The notes below the pieces were generated by a model. The model was not told the DNA's origin, searched no databases, and saw only the letters and a list, made by a program, of their open reading frames with translations. From Janibacter corallicola NBRC 107790 (GTDB lineage: Bacteria; Actinomycetota; Actinomycetes; Actinomycetales; Dermatophilaceae): DNA of 64,000 nt. Location: contig NZ_BCSR01000007.1 of the NCBI RefSeq assembly GCF_001570965.1, positions 48,561 through 112,560 of the forward strand, read 5' to 3'. A program made the position numbers and the translations under genes. This document shows, one piece after another, positions 27,738-39,383 of the stretch. Within the stretch, counting starts at the first letter, position 1. Every line of letters starts with the position of its first letter.

Positions 27738-28943
27738 ATGCCCAGCTCACCCCCGTCCCGTGCCCGGCGGGTGGTCGCTGCGCTCGGTCGCGGCACGGTC
27801 TGGGCGGCGAAGGGGGTCGCCCGCCACCCGGACGTCGCCCTCGCACTCCTCGCGGGCATCGCCCTGGCCATCGCGTGGCCGACGATCCACTTCACCCATC
27901 GGGTGCCGAGCAGCCTGCAGCCGGTGTTCGCGCTGATGTCGGTCGCGCCGCTGGTGCTGCTGCGTCGGGAGCCGCTCATCGCCTGGGTGGTGAGCACGGT
28001 GGGCAGCCTCATCTGGTTCTTCGTGCCCCGCGTCGGGGACTGGCCGATGCCCTGGCCGGTCATGCACTTCCTCGTGCTGCTGCTGACGGTGGTCGTCGTC
28101 GCGCTGCTGGCGCCCGTCCGGCAGGTGGCCCTGACCACCGCTGTGACCGCGGGCTGGTTCCTGCTCGTCATGCCGTGGGCGCTCAAGCCCTGGGCCCTGG
28201 GTGTGCTCGTCATCGTCGCCTTCGCGCTCCTCGCCCGCTGGCTGCGGACCGCCCGCCGCCAGCTGGCCAGTCGCGAGGAGGAGGCCGAGACCGAACGGGA
28301 CCGTCGCGCCGTGCTCGAGGAGCGCTCCCGCATCGCCCGCGAGCTGCACGACGTCGTCGCGCACCACATGTCGATGGTCGTCGTGCAGGCACAGAGCGCG
28401 CCCTACCGGGTCGAGGCCGTCTCCCCGGAGGCGAAGGAGGAGTTCGCCGGCATCGAGAGCGCGGCGCGGCAGGCGCTGACCGAGGTCCGTGGCGTCCTCG
28501 GGCTGCTGCGGGAGGACCGCGCCGACCCGGAGACCGCGCCGCAGCCCTCGCTGGCGGACCTGCCCTCGCTGCTGGAGGCCTCCCGCGCAGCCGGCATGGA
28601 GCTGCGGTGGAGCCTCGACCTCGAGGGCTGCCCGCCCGGCACCGCCCTCGTGCTGCACCGGGTGCTCGGGGAGGCGCTGGCGAATGCGGCCCGCCACGCA
28701 CCCGGGGCGAGCGTGGTCGTCGAGCTGCGGGAGCACGCCGGCCAGGCCGAGCTCAGCGTCCGCAACTCTCCCGGCTCCTCCCCGTCACCGGTCGCCGGGG
28801 GAGGTCACGGCATCGAGGGGATGCACGCCCGCGCGCAGGCCGTGGGCGGCCACGTCATCACCGGGGCGATCCCCGGCGGCGGCTTCGAGGTTCGCGCCCG
28901 CCTCCCGCTGACCGGTCGACCGGGCGCAGGGGAGGACCGATGA
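27738..28943 (+). CDS. Two-component sensor histidine kinase (HisKA_3/NarL-type partner)
   Basis: A 401-residue membrane kinase. Five or so hydrophobic segments occupy about residues 35-165, then a short coiled coil leads to the HisKA_3 dimerisation box RIARELHDVVAHHMS with the phospho-acceptor His204. The HATPase_c domain has the N box GEALANAARHAP and the G box GGGHGIEGMHARA. There is no large extracellular sensor domain, so the signal is likely sensed in or at the membrane. It overlaps the response regulator gene by ATGA. The divergent neighbours are the phospholipase/hydrolase pair; they are candidate targets, but this is inference. Confidence 0.9.
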   Translation: MPSSPPSRARRVVAALGRGTVWAAKGVARHPDVALALLAGIALAIAWPTIHFTHRVPSSLQPVFALMSVAPLVLLRREPLIAWVVSTVGSLIWFFVPRVGDWPMPWPVMHFLVLLLTVVVVALLAPVRQVALTTAVTAGWFLLVMPWALKPWALGVLVIVAFALLARWLRTARRQLASREEEAETERDRRAVLEERSRIARELHDVVAHHMSMVVVQAQSAPYRVEAVSPEAKEEFAGIESAARQALTEVRGVLGLLREDRADPETAPQPSLADLPSLLEASRAAGMELRWSLDLEGCPPGTALVLHRVLGEALANAARHAPGASVVVELREHAGQAELSVRNSPGSSPSPVAGGGHGIEGMHARAQAVGGHVITGAIPGGGFEVRARLPLTGRPGAGEDR

Positions 28944-29588
28944 GCACCACCGTGCTGATCGTCGACGACCAGGCCATGGTGCGGGCGGGCTTCGGCGCGC
29001 TCCTGGCCGCCCAGCCGGACATCTCCGTCATCGGGGAGGCGGCGGACGGTGTGGAGGCGGTCGCCGAGGTCGCCCGGCTGGAGCCCGAGGTCGTGCTGAT
29101 GGACGTCCGGATGCCGGAGGTGAACGGCCTGGAGGCCGCCGCGACGATCCTCGGGGGTCCGAGCCCCACCCGGCCGAAGGTGCTCATGCTCACCACCTTC
29201 GACATCGACGACTACGTCTACGAGGCGCTGCGCATCGGGGCCAGCGGCTTCCTCCTCAAGGACGCCTCGGCCGAGGAGCTCGCCCGGGCGGTGCGGGTCG
29301 TGGCGGGCGGGGACCAGCTGCTCGCCCCGAGCATCACCCGCCGGCTCATCTCCGAGGCGGTCGCCAGGCACGGTCGGCCACCGCGCCACTCCCACCTGCT
29401 CGAGCGGCTCACCGGCAGGGAGCGGGAGGTCCTCGAGCTCGTCGCCCAGGGGTTGTCCAATGCCGAGATCGCCGGCCGGCTCTTCCTCGCCGAGCAGACC
29501 GTCAAGACCCACGTCTCCCGGGTGCTGACGAAGCTGACGCTGCGCGACCGTGCCCAGGCGGTCGTCTTCGCCTACGAGCACGGAGTGG

Positions 29589-29605
<17 letters not shown>
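28940..29605 (+). CDS. NarL/LuxR-family response regulator
   Basis: A 221-residue DNA-binding response regulator. The receiver domain has the acidic pocket VDD at 8-10, the phospho-acceptor Asp55 in LMDVRMPE and the conserved Lys in FLLKDAS. The C-terminal LuxR helix-turn-helix is [17 protein letters not shown] followed by [18 protein letters not shown]. It overlaps the kinase stop (ATGA) and converges on the yyaL-like gene with a 17-base overlap of 3' ends. Confidence 0.93.
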
Positions 29606-31589
<1,984 letters not shown>

Positions 31590-31617
31590 GCCTCCACCGT
31601 CTCACTCGCCCGGGACC

Positions 31618-32520
31618 TCAGTCACCGACCGCCTTGACCAGCGCCACCGCGAGCGAGACCCGGGCCTCGTCCCCGTCCTCGACCGCCCAGACGGCGTGGA
31701 CCATCTCCCGCAGCGCGCAGACCGGCCGCACGACGTCCTCGTCGAGCCCCGCGACCTCGCAGGCCACCTCGACCCGCCGGTGCACCGACCACCGCAGCGC
31801 GGCACCGGTGCCCATCTCCGGGGTCCGGTTGTGCAGCAGCGGCGCGACCTCCCACGCGGGGTGACCGGTGAGCGGCTTGGGGTCGATCGCCACCCAGTCG
31901 GTGCCGTCGGAGAGGACGTTGCCGTAGTGCAGGTCCCCGTGGAGCAGTCGCGCATCGGCCTCCTCGGTGTCCAGCGAGCGGAGGGTGGACCTCGCCTGCT
32001 CGACGAAACGCCGCGGCAGGGACCGCGCCGCCGGGCGGGCGAGGACCTCCCCGGCCCACGGACCGAGTGAGCGCACCTGCGGCAGCGGCGGGAGATGCAG
32101 GTCCGCGTAGAGCCCCGCGACGGCGGCGACGGCCTCCTCGTCCCACGGCTCGGAGAGGTCCTCGGTGGTCAGCCGCTCGAGCAGCAGCACGGACCGGCGC
32201 GGGTCGGCCGCGAGCAGCTCCACCGCCGCGCGACCGTCCCAGGCCCGCAGCGCGAGGTGCTCGTGAGCGGAGTCCTCGTGCGGCCATCCGAGCTTGAGCG
32301 CGGCGGGCCCGTCCGGGCCACGGACGGGCAGGACGAGGGCGCACCGCCCGACGGCGGGCGGGCCGTCGGGCACGAGCGACCACTGCGTGACGATGTCGGC
32401 GACCAGGTGGGGGAGGGAGTCGAGCCACTCCCGGCCGGAGGGGCCGCCCTCGGGGGCGAGCCCGCCGATGCGTGCGGCGAAGGGCGCGGGCACCAGCGCG
32501 GCCGCGTCCTCGACCCTCAT
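31618..32520 (-). CDS. Aminoglycoside/hydroxyurea-type phosphotransferase family kinase
   Basis: A 300-residue kinase-like protein. The catalytic loop LLHGDLHYGNVL and the following WVAIDPKPLTGHPAWEVAPLL (DPK motif) match the streptomycin 6-kinase/hydroxyurea phosphotransferase family (APH_6_hur). Members phosphorylate small hydroxylated compounds, sometimes antibiotics; chromosomal copies often have unknown substrates, and resistance should not be assumed. The ATG at 32520 overlaps the stop of the upstream lipoprotein gene by four bases. Confidence 0.82.
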   Translation of the reverse strand: MRVEDAAALVPAPFAARIGGLAPEGGPSGREWLDSLPHLVADIVTQWSLVPDGPPAVGRCALVLPVRGPDGPAALKLGWPHEDSAHEHLALRAWDGRAAVELLAADPRRSVLLLERLTTEDLSEPWDEEAVAAVAGLYADLHLPPLPQVRSLGPWAGEVLARPAARSLPRRFVEQARSTLRSLDTEEADARLLHGDLHYGNVLSDGTDWVAIDPKPLTGHPAWEVAPLLHNRTPEMGTGAALRWSVHRRVEVACEVAGLDEDVVRPVCALREMVHAVWAVEDGDEARVSLAVALVKAVGD

Positions 32521-33344
32521 GTCCCGTCGGTGCCGATCAGCGCCACGGGCTCGGAGCCCCAGTCCTCGGCCAGCCCCTGGGCGGTCGCCATCCAGCTCGC
32601 GGTCTCCAGGGCGGCGGCCCGGTCGTCGTCCAGCCGGTACAGCCCGGCGGTGTAGGCCCCGACGAGCCGCTCCAGGCTCTGCCGGGCGAGCCGGCGGGCC
32701 GCCTGCTCGCCGGAGACCTGCCGGTCGAGGTCGTAACCGAGCGTCAGCTGGCCCGCCTCCTTGCCGGCGGCGGTGGTCTGACGCACGGACAGCTCCTGCA
32801 GCTCCTTGCGGGCGTCCTTCGCCCGCCGGCTGATCTTCTTGCTGCTGCGGGCCGCGATGACGCCGAGCGCGTAGGTCGCCGCCCTCGTCGCCTTGAGGTC
32901 GTCGGCGGCGACGGCACCCGCCCGCCAGCCCCGGGAGGGGGCCGGGTCGAAGAGGTGCGGTGTCCGCCGGATCTGGGCGGCGGTGAGCCGACCCATGAGC
33001 GGCAGCATCCCGAGGCCGCAGTCCCGCACGGCGGCCTCGTAGGCGGTGACCGCCTCGGACATGGTCTCCGGGTCGGAGGCGTCGCGCAGCTCCGCCTTCG
33101 GGACCCCTGCGTCCGCGAGCGCGCTGCGGAGGGCCTCGGCCTGCTCGGTCCACTCCTCGCCCCCCTGGGAGCGCAGGTGGCCGAGGACCGTCAGCATGGC
33201 GGCCTCGCCGGCCAGCGGCTTGCGCTCCGGGACGAAGGGGATGTCCGGCGCGTCGTCCTCCAGACGGACCCCGCAACCGCCCAGGGAGAGCACGCCGGCG
33301 AGCGACCCCAGGAGCAGGGTTCGGCGGCTGGGCTGGATCGGCAC
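32517..33344 (-). CDS. Ferritin-like (DUF4439-type) lipoprotein
   Basis: A 275-residue protein with a twin-arginine-like signal peptide (SRRTLLLGSLAGVLSLGGC) that ends in a lipobox; the Cys would be lipidated. The mature part is mostly helical and contains a C-terminal ferritin-like region resembling DUF4439. The function is unknown. The GTG at 33344 is preferred because it gives a normal signal peptide and has AGGA upstream; an in-frame GTG at 33398 would add 18 residues before the signal and start only 31 bases from the divergent rimP. It is coupled to the downstream kinase gene by ATGA. Confidence 0.7.
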   Translation of the reverse strand: MPIQPSRRTLLLGSLAGVLSLGGCGVRLEDDAPDIPFVPERKPLAGEAAMLTVLGHLRSQGGEEWTEQAEALRSALADAGVPKAELRDASDPETMSEAVTAYEAAVRDCGLGMLPLMGRLTAAQIRRTPHLFDPAPSRGWRAGAVAADDLKATRAATYALGVIAARSSKKISRRAKDARKELQELSVRQTTAAGKEAGQLTLGYDLDRQVSGEQAARRLARQSLERLVGAYTAGLYRLDDDRAAALETASWMATAQGLAEDWGSEPVALIGTDGT

Positions 33345-33428
33345 GGGGACGATCCTCGCACGACGCGCTCGATCTTCCTCGCTAGAGTGTCGGCCCACGG
33401 CAGGTCAACTCCACACGGAAGGCATCGC

Positions 33429-33953
33429 ATGGCTCTCGAGCAGGACATCCGCGAGCAGGTGTCCGCTGCGCTGGGCGCGGATCTCGTCATCGACGAGGTG
33501 GGCGTGACCCCCGCGGGCAGGCGCCGCGTCGTCCGGGTCACGGTCGAGCGCCTCGTCGACTCGGCGGTCGGGGACACCCCGGTCGAGCCACTCACGCTCG
33601 ACGAGATCGCCGACGCCACCCGCGTGGTCAGCGACACCCTCGACTCCGGCGACACCATGGGTGAGCAGCCGTACACCCTCGAGGTTTCCACCCCCGGCAC
33701 GGACCGGCGACTGCAGGAGCCGATGCACTTCCGGCGCGCCGTCGACCGTCTCGTCGCCCTGACGACCACGGAGGGAGAGGTCACCGGCCGGGTGCTCGCC
33801 ACGACCCCCGACGGCCTCGACCTGCACGTCAAGGGGACGAAGAAGAAGCCGCCCCACACCCGTCACGTCCCCTTCGCCGACATCACCAAGGGCGTCGTGC
33901 AGGTGGAGTTCACCCGACGACCCACGCCGTCCACAGACGACACGGAGGCCTGA
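33429..33953 (+). CDS. rimP: Ribosome maturation factor RimP
   Basis: Assembly factor for the 30S subunit. The 174-residue protein has the RimP pattern with the TLEVSTPGTDRRLQEPMHFRR segment in the middle (the conserved SPG-type turn) and an SH3-like C-terminal domain ending VQVEFTRR. The ATG at 33429 is the usual start. A TAGAGT -10-like element lies at 33383-33388. It is the first gene of the rimP-nusA-ylxR cluster and is three bases from nusA, indicating a single transcript. Confidence 0.93.
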   Translation: MALEQDIREQVSAALGADLVIDEVGVTPAGRRRVVRVTVERLVDSAVGDTPVEPLTLDEIADATRVVSDTLDSGDTMGEQPYTLEVSTPGTDRRLQEPMHFRRAVDRLVALTTTEGEVTGRVLATTPDGLDLHVKGTKKKPPHTRHVPFADITKGVVQVEFTRRPTPSTDDTEA

Positions 33954-33956
33954 CAC

Positions 33957-35060
33957 ATGGACATCGACATCCACGCCCTCAAGGCGCTCGAACACGAGCG
34001 CGAGATCCCCTTCGACGTCCTCGTCGAGGCGATCGAGGCGGCGCTGCTCGGCGCGTACCACCGCACCGAGGGTGCCTACAAGAACGCCCGGGTGGAGCTG
34101 GACCGCAAGCACGGCCACGTCATCGTGTGGGCGCGCGAGTCCCACCCGGTGGAGGAGGAGGTCCCCGTCGAGGGCGAGGACGGCGAGCCCGCACTCGATG
34201 AGCTGGGCAACCCACTGATGCGGGTGCGCACCCGCCACGAGCTGGGCCCCGAGTTCGAGGACACCCCGGAGAACTTCGGCCGGGTCGCCGCGGCCACCGC
34301 CCGGCAGGTCATCACCCAGCGGATGCGGGACCTGGAGGACGAAGCCGTCCTCGGCGACTTCCGCGGCCGCGAGGGCGACATCGTCGCCGGCGTCATCCAC
34401 CAGAGCCCCAACCCCCGCCACGTCACCGTCGACTTCGGCTCGGTCGAGGGCATCCTCCCGACCGCGGAGCAGGTCCCGGGGGAGGTCTACGAGCACGGCG
34501 AACGGATCCGCGTCTACGTGGTGGCGGTCCGTCGCGGCCCGCGCGGGCCGGAGATCGGCCTCTCCCGCACCCACCCCAACCTCGTGCGCAAGCTCTTCGC
34601 GATGGAGGTCCCGGAGATCGCCGACGGCACCGTGGAGATCGTGGCCCTGGCCCGGGAGGCGGGGCACCGCACGAAGATCGCGGTGCGCTCCAAGGTCCCC
34701 GGCCTCAACGCGAAGGGGGCGTGCATCGGCGCCATGGGGGCCCGGGTCCGTGCCGTGATGTCCCACCTGCAGGGCGAGAAGATCGACATCGTCGACCACG
34801 CCGAGGACCCGGAGCAGTTCATCGCCGCGGCGCTCTCCCCGGCGAAGGTGCAGTCGGTCACCGTCGTGGACCCCAAGCTGCGCTCCGCGCGGGTCGTCGT
34901 GCCGGACTACCAGCTCTCGCTCGCGATCGGCAAGGAGGGGCAGAACGCCCGCCTGGCCGCCAAGCTGACCGGGTGGCGCATCGACATCCGGCCGGACACC
35001 GCCCCCGAGACCAGTGGCGGCGTCGCCGTCCCGGGCCAGCCGGGCGGGACGGTGGGGTGA
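33957..35060 (+). CDS. nusA: Transcription elongation/termination factor NusA
   Basis: RNA polymerase-binding factor for pausing, termination and antitermination. The 367-residue protein has the N-terminal RNAP-binding domain, an S1 domain (about 130-200, [10 protein letters not shown] to [10 protein letters not shown]), and two KH domains with [15 protein letters not shown] and [18 protein letters not shown]. It lacks the extra acidic repeats of enteric NusA, as is usual in actinobacteria. It starts three bases after rimP and overlaps ylxR by GTGA. Confidence 0.95.
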   Translation: MDIDIHALKALEHEREIPFDVLVEAIEAALLGAYHRTEGAYKNARVELDRKHGHVIVWARESHPVEEEVPVEGEDGEPALDELGNPLMRVRTRHELGPEFEDTPENFGRVAAATARQVITQRMRDLEDEAVLGDFRGREGDIVAGVIHQSPNPRHVTVDFGSVEGILPTAEQVPGEVYEHGERIRVYVVAVRRGPRGPEIGLSRTHPNLVRKLFAMEVPEIADGTVEIVALAREAGHRTKIAVRSKVPGLNAKGACIGAMGARVRAVMSHLQGEKIDIVDHAEDPEQFIAAALSPAKVQSVTVVDPKLRSARVVVPDYQLSLAIGKEGQNARLAAKLTGWRIDIRPDTAPETSGGVAVPGQPGGTVG

Positions 35061-35398
35061 GCACGCCGGAGCCGGCAGGCGTTAGACTGGGTGGCACCGA
35101 TCGGACTGGACTCCAGTCCGACGTGCCCGTTGGGGGTCCCGTCCGGACCTGCATCGGGTGCCGAGGGCGGGATAGCCGATCGACTTTGCTGCGCATCGTC
35201 GCGGTCACGGATGCCGGTGGCACCACCACCGTCCACCCGGATCCGCGGCGACGTGTGCCGGGACGTGGGGCATGGCTCCATCCCGACACCGCCTGCCTGG
35301 ACCTGGCCGTCCGGCGGCGGGCCTTCTCCCGGGCGTTCCGACGCCGTGTCGAGGGCTCGGACGCCGTGCGTGACCAGATCGAGTCGATGACGCAGTGA
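35057..35398 (+). CDS. ylxR: YlxR (RnpM) family RNA-binding protein
   Basis: A 113-residue protein. The conserved YlxR motif [19 protein letters not shown] is at about 31-49, preceded by a Gly-rich leader, and is followed by the basic GRGAWLHPD segment. Members bind RNA; in Bacillus the homologue modulates RNase P. The GTG at 35057 overlaps the nusA stop (GTGA); an internal start just before the motif is possible because the first 30 residues are not conserved. It lies between nusA and infB as in most Gram-positive bacteria. Confidence 0.87.
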   Translation: MSTPEPAGVRLGGTDRTGLQSDVPVGGPVRTCIGCRGRDSRSTLLRIVAVTDAGGTTTVHPDPRRRVPGRGAWLHPDTACLDLAVRRRAFSRAFRRRVEGSDAVRDQIESMTQ

Positions 35399-35428
35399 CC
35401 ACCGTCCGCACCACAGCCGAGAGCGGGT

Positions 35429-35474
35429 TTGACGCTGATGAGCACCCGATGAGTACTCAGCAATGAGCATTCAG
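35429..35474 (+). promoter_or_regulatory. Candidate infB promoter with two tandem TGAGYAYTCA palindromes
   Basis: A TTGACG -35-like hexamer (35429-35434) is followed 17 bases later by AGTACT. The -10 region lies within the perfect palindrome TGAGTACTCA (35450-35459). A near copy, TGAGCATTCA, follows at 35464-35473, with a 14-base centre-to-centre spacing, and a half-site GATGAGC precedes at about 35437. This could be a repressor operator or RNA secondary structure in the infB leader. Confidence 0.35.
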
Positions 35475-35528
35475 CTGAACTGACGACGGTCCGCGCCTTC
35501 TCGAGGAACGGACCAGAGAAGGAGAAAC

Positions 35529-38297
35529 GTGGCCAAGGTCCGTGTCCACGAGCTCGCGAAGGAGCTCGGGGTTTCCAGCAAGTCCCTTCTCGCCCACCTG
35601 GGTGAGATGGGCGAGTTCGTGAAGTCCGCGAGCTCGACGATCGAGGCTCCGGTCGTGCGGCGGGTCAAGGACAACCCGCCCGCACCCGACCCGAAGAAGA
35701 AGGCGGCCAAGCCGGCCGCCAAGGCGACCCCGAAGTCGGCCGCGCCGGCGAAGGACGAGTCGCCGAAGACCGAGGCACCCAAGCCGGGTGCCTCGGCTCC
35801 CAAGCCCGGACCGGCGGCCCCGAAGCCGGGTCCGGCCGCTCCCAAGCCCGGCCCGGCCGCCGAGACCCCCGCGCCCGAGGCGCCGAAGGCCGAGGCCCCG
35901 AAGCCCGAGGCCGAGGCACCCAAGCCGGGCGCGGCGGCCCCGAAGCCGGGCGCACCAGCCCCCAAGCCCGGTCCGAAGCCGGCTCCTCGCCCGGGCCCCC
36001 GCCCGGGGAACAACCCCTACTCCTCCAACCAGGGGATGGGCACCCGTCGCGGCGGTCGCGACGAGGGCGGCGCGGGTGGTCCGCGCCCCGGCAACAACCC
36101 CTTCGCCTCCAGCCAGGGGATGCCCCGCCCGGGGCAGCGTCGTGACGGCCAGCGTCCCGGCCCCCGCCCGGGTGGTGGCCAGCAGCGCTCCGGATCCGGC
36201 GGGCCACGCCCCTCGCCCGGGATGATGCCGGCGAGCTCGGCCGTCCCGCGTCCGGGCCAGCGGCCCGGTGGCCGGGGCGGAGCCGGCGGTGGCCGTGGCG
36301 GGCCGGGCGGTGGCCGTCCGGGCGGTCGCGGTGGCTACCGCGGCGGTCCCGGCGGTCGTGGCGGCACCCAGGGCGCCTTCGGTCGCGGTGGCGGGCGTCG
36401 CAAGCAGCGCAAGAGCAAGCGGGCGAAGCGTCGCGAGTTCGAGCAGATGCAGGCACCCTCGGTCGGTGGCGTGGTCGTCCCCCGCGGCGACGGCTCCACG
36501 GTCGTGCGGATCCGCCAGGGCGCATCGCTCAGCGACTTCGGCGACAAGATCGATGCCAACCCTGCCTCGCTGGTGACGGTGCTCTTCAACCTCGGCGAGA
36601 TGGCCACGGCCACCGCGTCGCTGGACGAGGACACCTTCAAGCTGCTCGGCGCCGAGCTCGGCTACGACATCCAGATGGTCTCCCCGGAGGAGGAGGAGCG
36701 CCAGCTCTTCGAGTCCTTCGACATCAACCTCGACATCGGGGTCGAGGACGAGGACGACGAGGACCTGCAGCCGCGTCCGCCGGTCGTGACCGTCATGGGT
36801 CACGTCGACCACGGGAAGACCCGCCTCCTGGACGCGGTCCGCAACGCGGACGTCGGGGAGAACGAGGCCGGTGGCATCACCCAGCACATCGGTGCCTACC
36901 AGATCCGCACCGAGCACGAGGGCGAGGACCGGGCCCTGACCTTCATCGACACCCCGGGTCACGAGGCGTTCACCGCCATGCGTGCCCGTGGTGCCAAGGT
37001 CACCGACATCGCGATCCTCGTCGTGGCCGCCGACGACGGCGTCATGCCGCAGACCATCGAGGCGCTCAACCACGCCCAGGCCGCCGACGTGCCGATCGTC
37101 GTCGCGGTCAACAAGGTGGACGTCGAGGGCGCCGACCCGGCGAAGGTGCGCGGTCAGCTGACCGAGTACGACCTCGTCGCGGAGGAGTACGGCGGCGAGA
37201 CGATGTTCGTCGACGTCTCGGCCAAGCAGGGCCAGCACATCGACGAGCTGCTCGACGCCGTCCTGCTCACCGCCGACGCTGCCCTGGACATGCGGGCCAA
37301 CCCTGACCGGGACGCCCGCGGCGTCGCGATCGAGGCCAACCTGGACAAGGGTCGCGGTGCGACCGCGACCGTCCTCGTCCAGTCGGGCATGCTGCGCGTC
37401 GGTGACGCGATCGTCACCGGGTCCTCCTTCGGCCGCGTCCGCGCGATGCTCGACGAGAACGGCGGACAGGTGCAGGAGGCCGGACCCTCCCGCCCGGTGC
37501 AGGTCCTCGGCCTGTCCACGGTCCCGCGGGCCGGCGACACCTTCGTCGTCGCCCCCGATGACCGCACCGCCCGCCAGATCGCCGAGAAGCGTGAGGCGGC
37601 GGACCGACAGGCGAGCCTGGCCAAGGCCCGCAAGCGGATCAGCCTGGAGGACCTGGACAAGGTCATCGCCGAGGGCAAGATCGACACCCTCAACCTCATC
37701 ATCAAGGGTGACGTGTCCGGTTCGGTCGAGGCCCTGGAGGACGCCCTCCTGCAGATCGACGTCGGTGACGAGGTCGACCTGCGGATCATCGACCGCGGCG
37801 TCGGTGCCATCACGCTGAACAACATCAACCTGGCGATGGCCTCGGACGCGATCATCATCGGCTACAACGTCCGGGCCGAGGGCCCGAACGCGGACATCGC
37901 CGAGCGCGAGGGCGTCGAGATCCGCTACTACGGCGTGATCTACAAGGCCATCGAGGAGATCGAGAGCGCGCTGAAGGGCATGCTCAAGCCGGAGTACGAG
38001 GAGGTCGAGCTCGGTTCCGCGGAGATCCGCGAGGTCTTCCGGTCCAGCAAGTTCGGCAACATCGCCGGTTCGATCGTCCGCAGCGGCCTGATCAAGCGCG
38101 GCGCCAAGGCACGCATCACCCGCGAGGGAGTCGTGCTCACCGAGGGGCTGGAGCTGACCGGGCTGCGTCGGTTCAAGGACGACGTCACCGAGGTCCGCGA
38201 GGGCTTCGAGTGCGGTATCAACCTCGGCAGCTTCAACGACGTCCGGGAGGGTGACCTCATCACCACCTACGAGATGCGCGAGAAGCCGCGCGACTGA
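35529..38297 (+). CDS. infB: Translation initiation factor IF-2
   Basis: GTPase that places initiator tRNA on the 30S subunit. The 922-residue protein has the N-terminal IF2_N helix ([20 protein letters not shown]), then a long low-complexity region (about 55-300) rich in Ala/Pro/Lys (APKPG repeats) and then Gly/Arg, typical of actinobacteria. The G domain has G1 GHVDHGKT at 424-431, G3 DTPGH and G4 NKVD. The C-terminal EF-P-like and tRNA-binding domains follow. GTG start at 35529 with GGAGAAAC upstream. It has its own leader of 130 bases after ylxR and a terminator-like hairpin after its stop. Confidence 0.96.
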   Translation: MAKVRVHELAKELGVSSKSLLAHLGEMGEFVKSASSTIEAPVVRRVKDNPPAPDPKKKAAKPAAKATPKSAAPAKDESPKTEAPKPGASAPKPGPAAPKPGPAAPKPGPAAETPAPEAPKAEAPKPEAEAPKPGAAAPKPGAPAPKPGPKPAPRPGPRPGNNPYSSNQGMGTRRGGRDEGGAGGPRPGNNPFASSQGMPRPGQRRDGQRPGPRPGGGQQRSGSGGPRPSPGMMPASSAVPRPGQRPGGRGGAGGGRGGPGGGRPGGRGGYRGGPGGRGGTQGAFGRGGGRRKQRKSKRAKRREFEQMQAPSVGGVVVPRGDGSTVVRIRQGASLSDFGDKIDANPASLVTVLFNLGEMATATASLDEDTFKLLGAELGYDIQMVSPEEEERQLFESFDINLDIGVEDEDDEDLQPRPPVVTVMGHVDHGKTRLLDAVRNADVGENEAGGITQHIGAYQIRTEHEGEDRALTFIDTPGHEAFTAMRARGAKVTDIAILVVAADDGVMPQTIEALNHAQAADVPIVVAVNKVDVEGADPAKVRGQLTEYDLVAEEYGGETMFVDVSAKQGQHIDELLDAVLLTADAALDMRANPDRDARGVAIEANLDKGRGATATVLVQSGMLRVGDAIVTGSSFGRVRAMLDENGGQVQEAGPSRPVQVLGLSTVPRAGDTFVVAPDDRTARQIAEKREAADRQASLAKARKRISLEDLDKVIAEGKIDTLNLIIKGDVSGSVEALEDALLQIDVGDEVDLRIIDRGVGAITLNNINLAMASDAIIIGYNVRAEGPNADIAEREGVEIRYYGVIYKAIEEIESALKGMLKPEYEEVELGSAEIREVFRSSKFGNIAGSIVRSGLIKRGAKARITREGVVLTEGLELTGLRRFKDDVTEVREGFECGINLGSFNDVREGDLITTYEMREKPRD

Positions 38298-38328
38298 GCA
38301 CGACGTGGTCGTCCTGACCACGACGCGC

Positions 38329-38368
38329 CGAAGGGGGCCGACCGGGAGGACTCCGGCGGCCCCCTTCG
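38329..38368 (+). terminator. Terminator-like hairpin after infB, built from a motif pair
   Basis: CGAAGGGGGCCG (38329-38340) and CGGCCCCCTTCG (38357-38368) form a 12-bp stem with a 16-base loop, 31 bases after the infB stop. There is no T-tract. Each arm is a copy of the genome-wide CGAAGGGGG motif. Confidence 0.65.
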
Positions 38369-38415
38369 CATAGGGTCTTCCCCGACACGATTCGCCACAC
38401 AGTCAGGGGAAATCC

Positions 38416-38853
38416 ATGACCAGCGCACCTCCTCCTCCGCCCCCCGGCGACGGAGGCCAGAACCCGCCGCCCGCTCCGCCCCCGCCCGGCGGCGGCCAGC
38501 CGCCGGCCCAGCCGCCCTACGGCTCCGCGCCGCCGCCCCAGCCGCCGTACGGCGGGGCTCCTCAGGGGACGGGCAGCAACAACAACGGCAAGATCATGGG
38601 CATCATCTCCACCGTCGTGGGTGTGCTCGGCCTGTGCTGCTGCACCTGGTTCATCTTCTCGATCGGCGCGATCGTGCTCGGCTTCTTCGGCAAGCGTGAG
38701 TCCGAGAAGGTGGGCGACTCCACCGGCCGGCTGCTGTCCATCATCGGCATGGTCGCCGGTGTCATCGGGATCATCATCGGGATCATCTACTGGATCCTGG
38801 TGGCCACCGGTGTCATCGACCTCGACAGCATGTACGAGTTCTCGACCACCTGA
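38416..38853 (+). CDS. Proline-rich DUF4190-like small membrane protein
   Basis: A 145-residue protein with a Pro/Gly-rich N-terminal tail (about 1-55), then two hydrophobic segments (about 60-90 and 103-130) separated by a short charged loop GKRESEKVGDS. The first segment contains the run GLCCCTWF. This is the layout of DUF4190 proteins, whose function is unknown. The ATG at 38416 has AGGGGAAATCC upstream. It and the next gene are related to each other and interrupt the usual infB-rbfA adjacency. Confidence 0.75.
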   Translation: MTSAPPPPPPGDGGQNPPPAPPPPGGGQPPAQPPYGSAPPPQPPYGGAPQGTGSNNNGKIMGIISTVVGVLGLCCCTWFIFSIGAIVLGFFGKRESEKVGDSTGRLLSIIGMVAGVIGIIIGIIYWILVATGVIDLDSMYEFSTT

Positions 38854-38941
38854 TCCGACCACACGGCACGCGCGCCCCCCGATCCGCCGGACGGGGGGCG
38901 TGCGTGTGTGTGCGGTACGACACCACCGAAAGGCCTCCCGC

Positions 38942-39292
38942 TTGAGCTCCGTCCCACCACCCGCACCACCGCCCCCGCCGTACGGACAGCACGGCGGCGC
39001 CCCCGGGGGCCAGAGCGACACCCCGAAGGTCCTGGGGGTCGTCTCGCTCGTCGCCGGCATCATCTCGATCCCGGCGTCCTGCTGCTGCTGGTTCCTCGGC
39101 TGGATCCCCGCGCTCGTGGCCGTCGTCACGGGTGTGCTCGGCTACGTCCAGCTGCGGGACCACCCGGGGTCGGACGCCAAGGCCTTCCTCGTCGCCGGGA
39201 TCGTCCTGGGCGGGATCGGGTTCCTCGCGATGATCGGCTCGCTCGTGTGGTCCGTGGGCTCCATCCTCTTCTCGGACTTCTCCACCATGTGA
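38942..39292 (+). CDS. Second DUF4190-like small membrane protein
   Basis: A 116-residue protein with a short Pro-rich N-terminus, then two hydrophobic segments around the run SCCCWFLGW and the loop LRDHPGSDAKA. It is a shorter relative of the preceding gene product. The best start is TTG at 38942, with GAAAGG about eight bases ahead; no ATG or GTG gives a better beginning. The function is unknown. Confidence 0.65.
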   Translation: MSSVPPPAPPPPPYGQHGGAPGGQSDTPKVLGVVSLVAGIISIPASCCCWFLGWIPALVAVVTGVLGYVQLRDHPGSDAKAFLVAGIVLGGIGFLAMIGSLVWSVGSILFSDFSTM

Positions 39293-39383
39293 CCCGCGGT
39301 CGTGCGACGCCCTCGATCCACCGGACCGGGGGCGTCTCGCATACCGTGGGGGAGTCCCACCCAGCCCCTCACGGAGGTGTGCC

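Noticed and set aside
35457..38321. 954-codon minus-strand open frame opposite infB
   Set aside because: Antisense shadow of a GC-rich gene; low-complexity translation, no motif, and infB is unambiguous.
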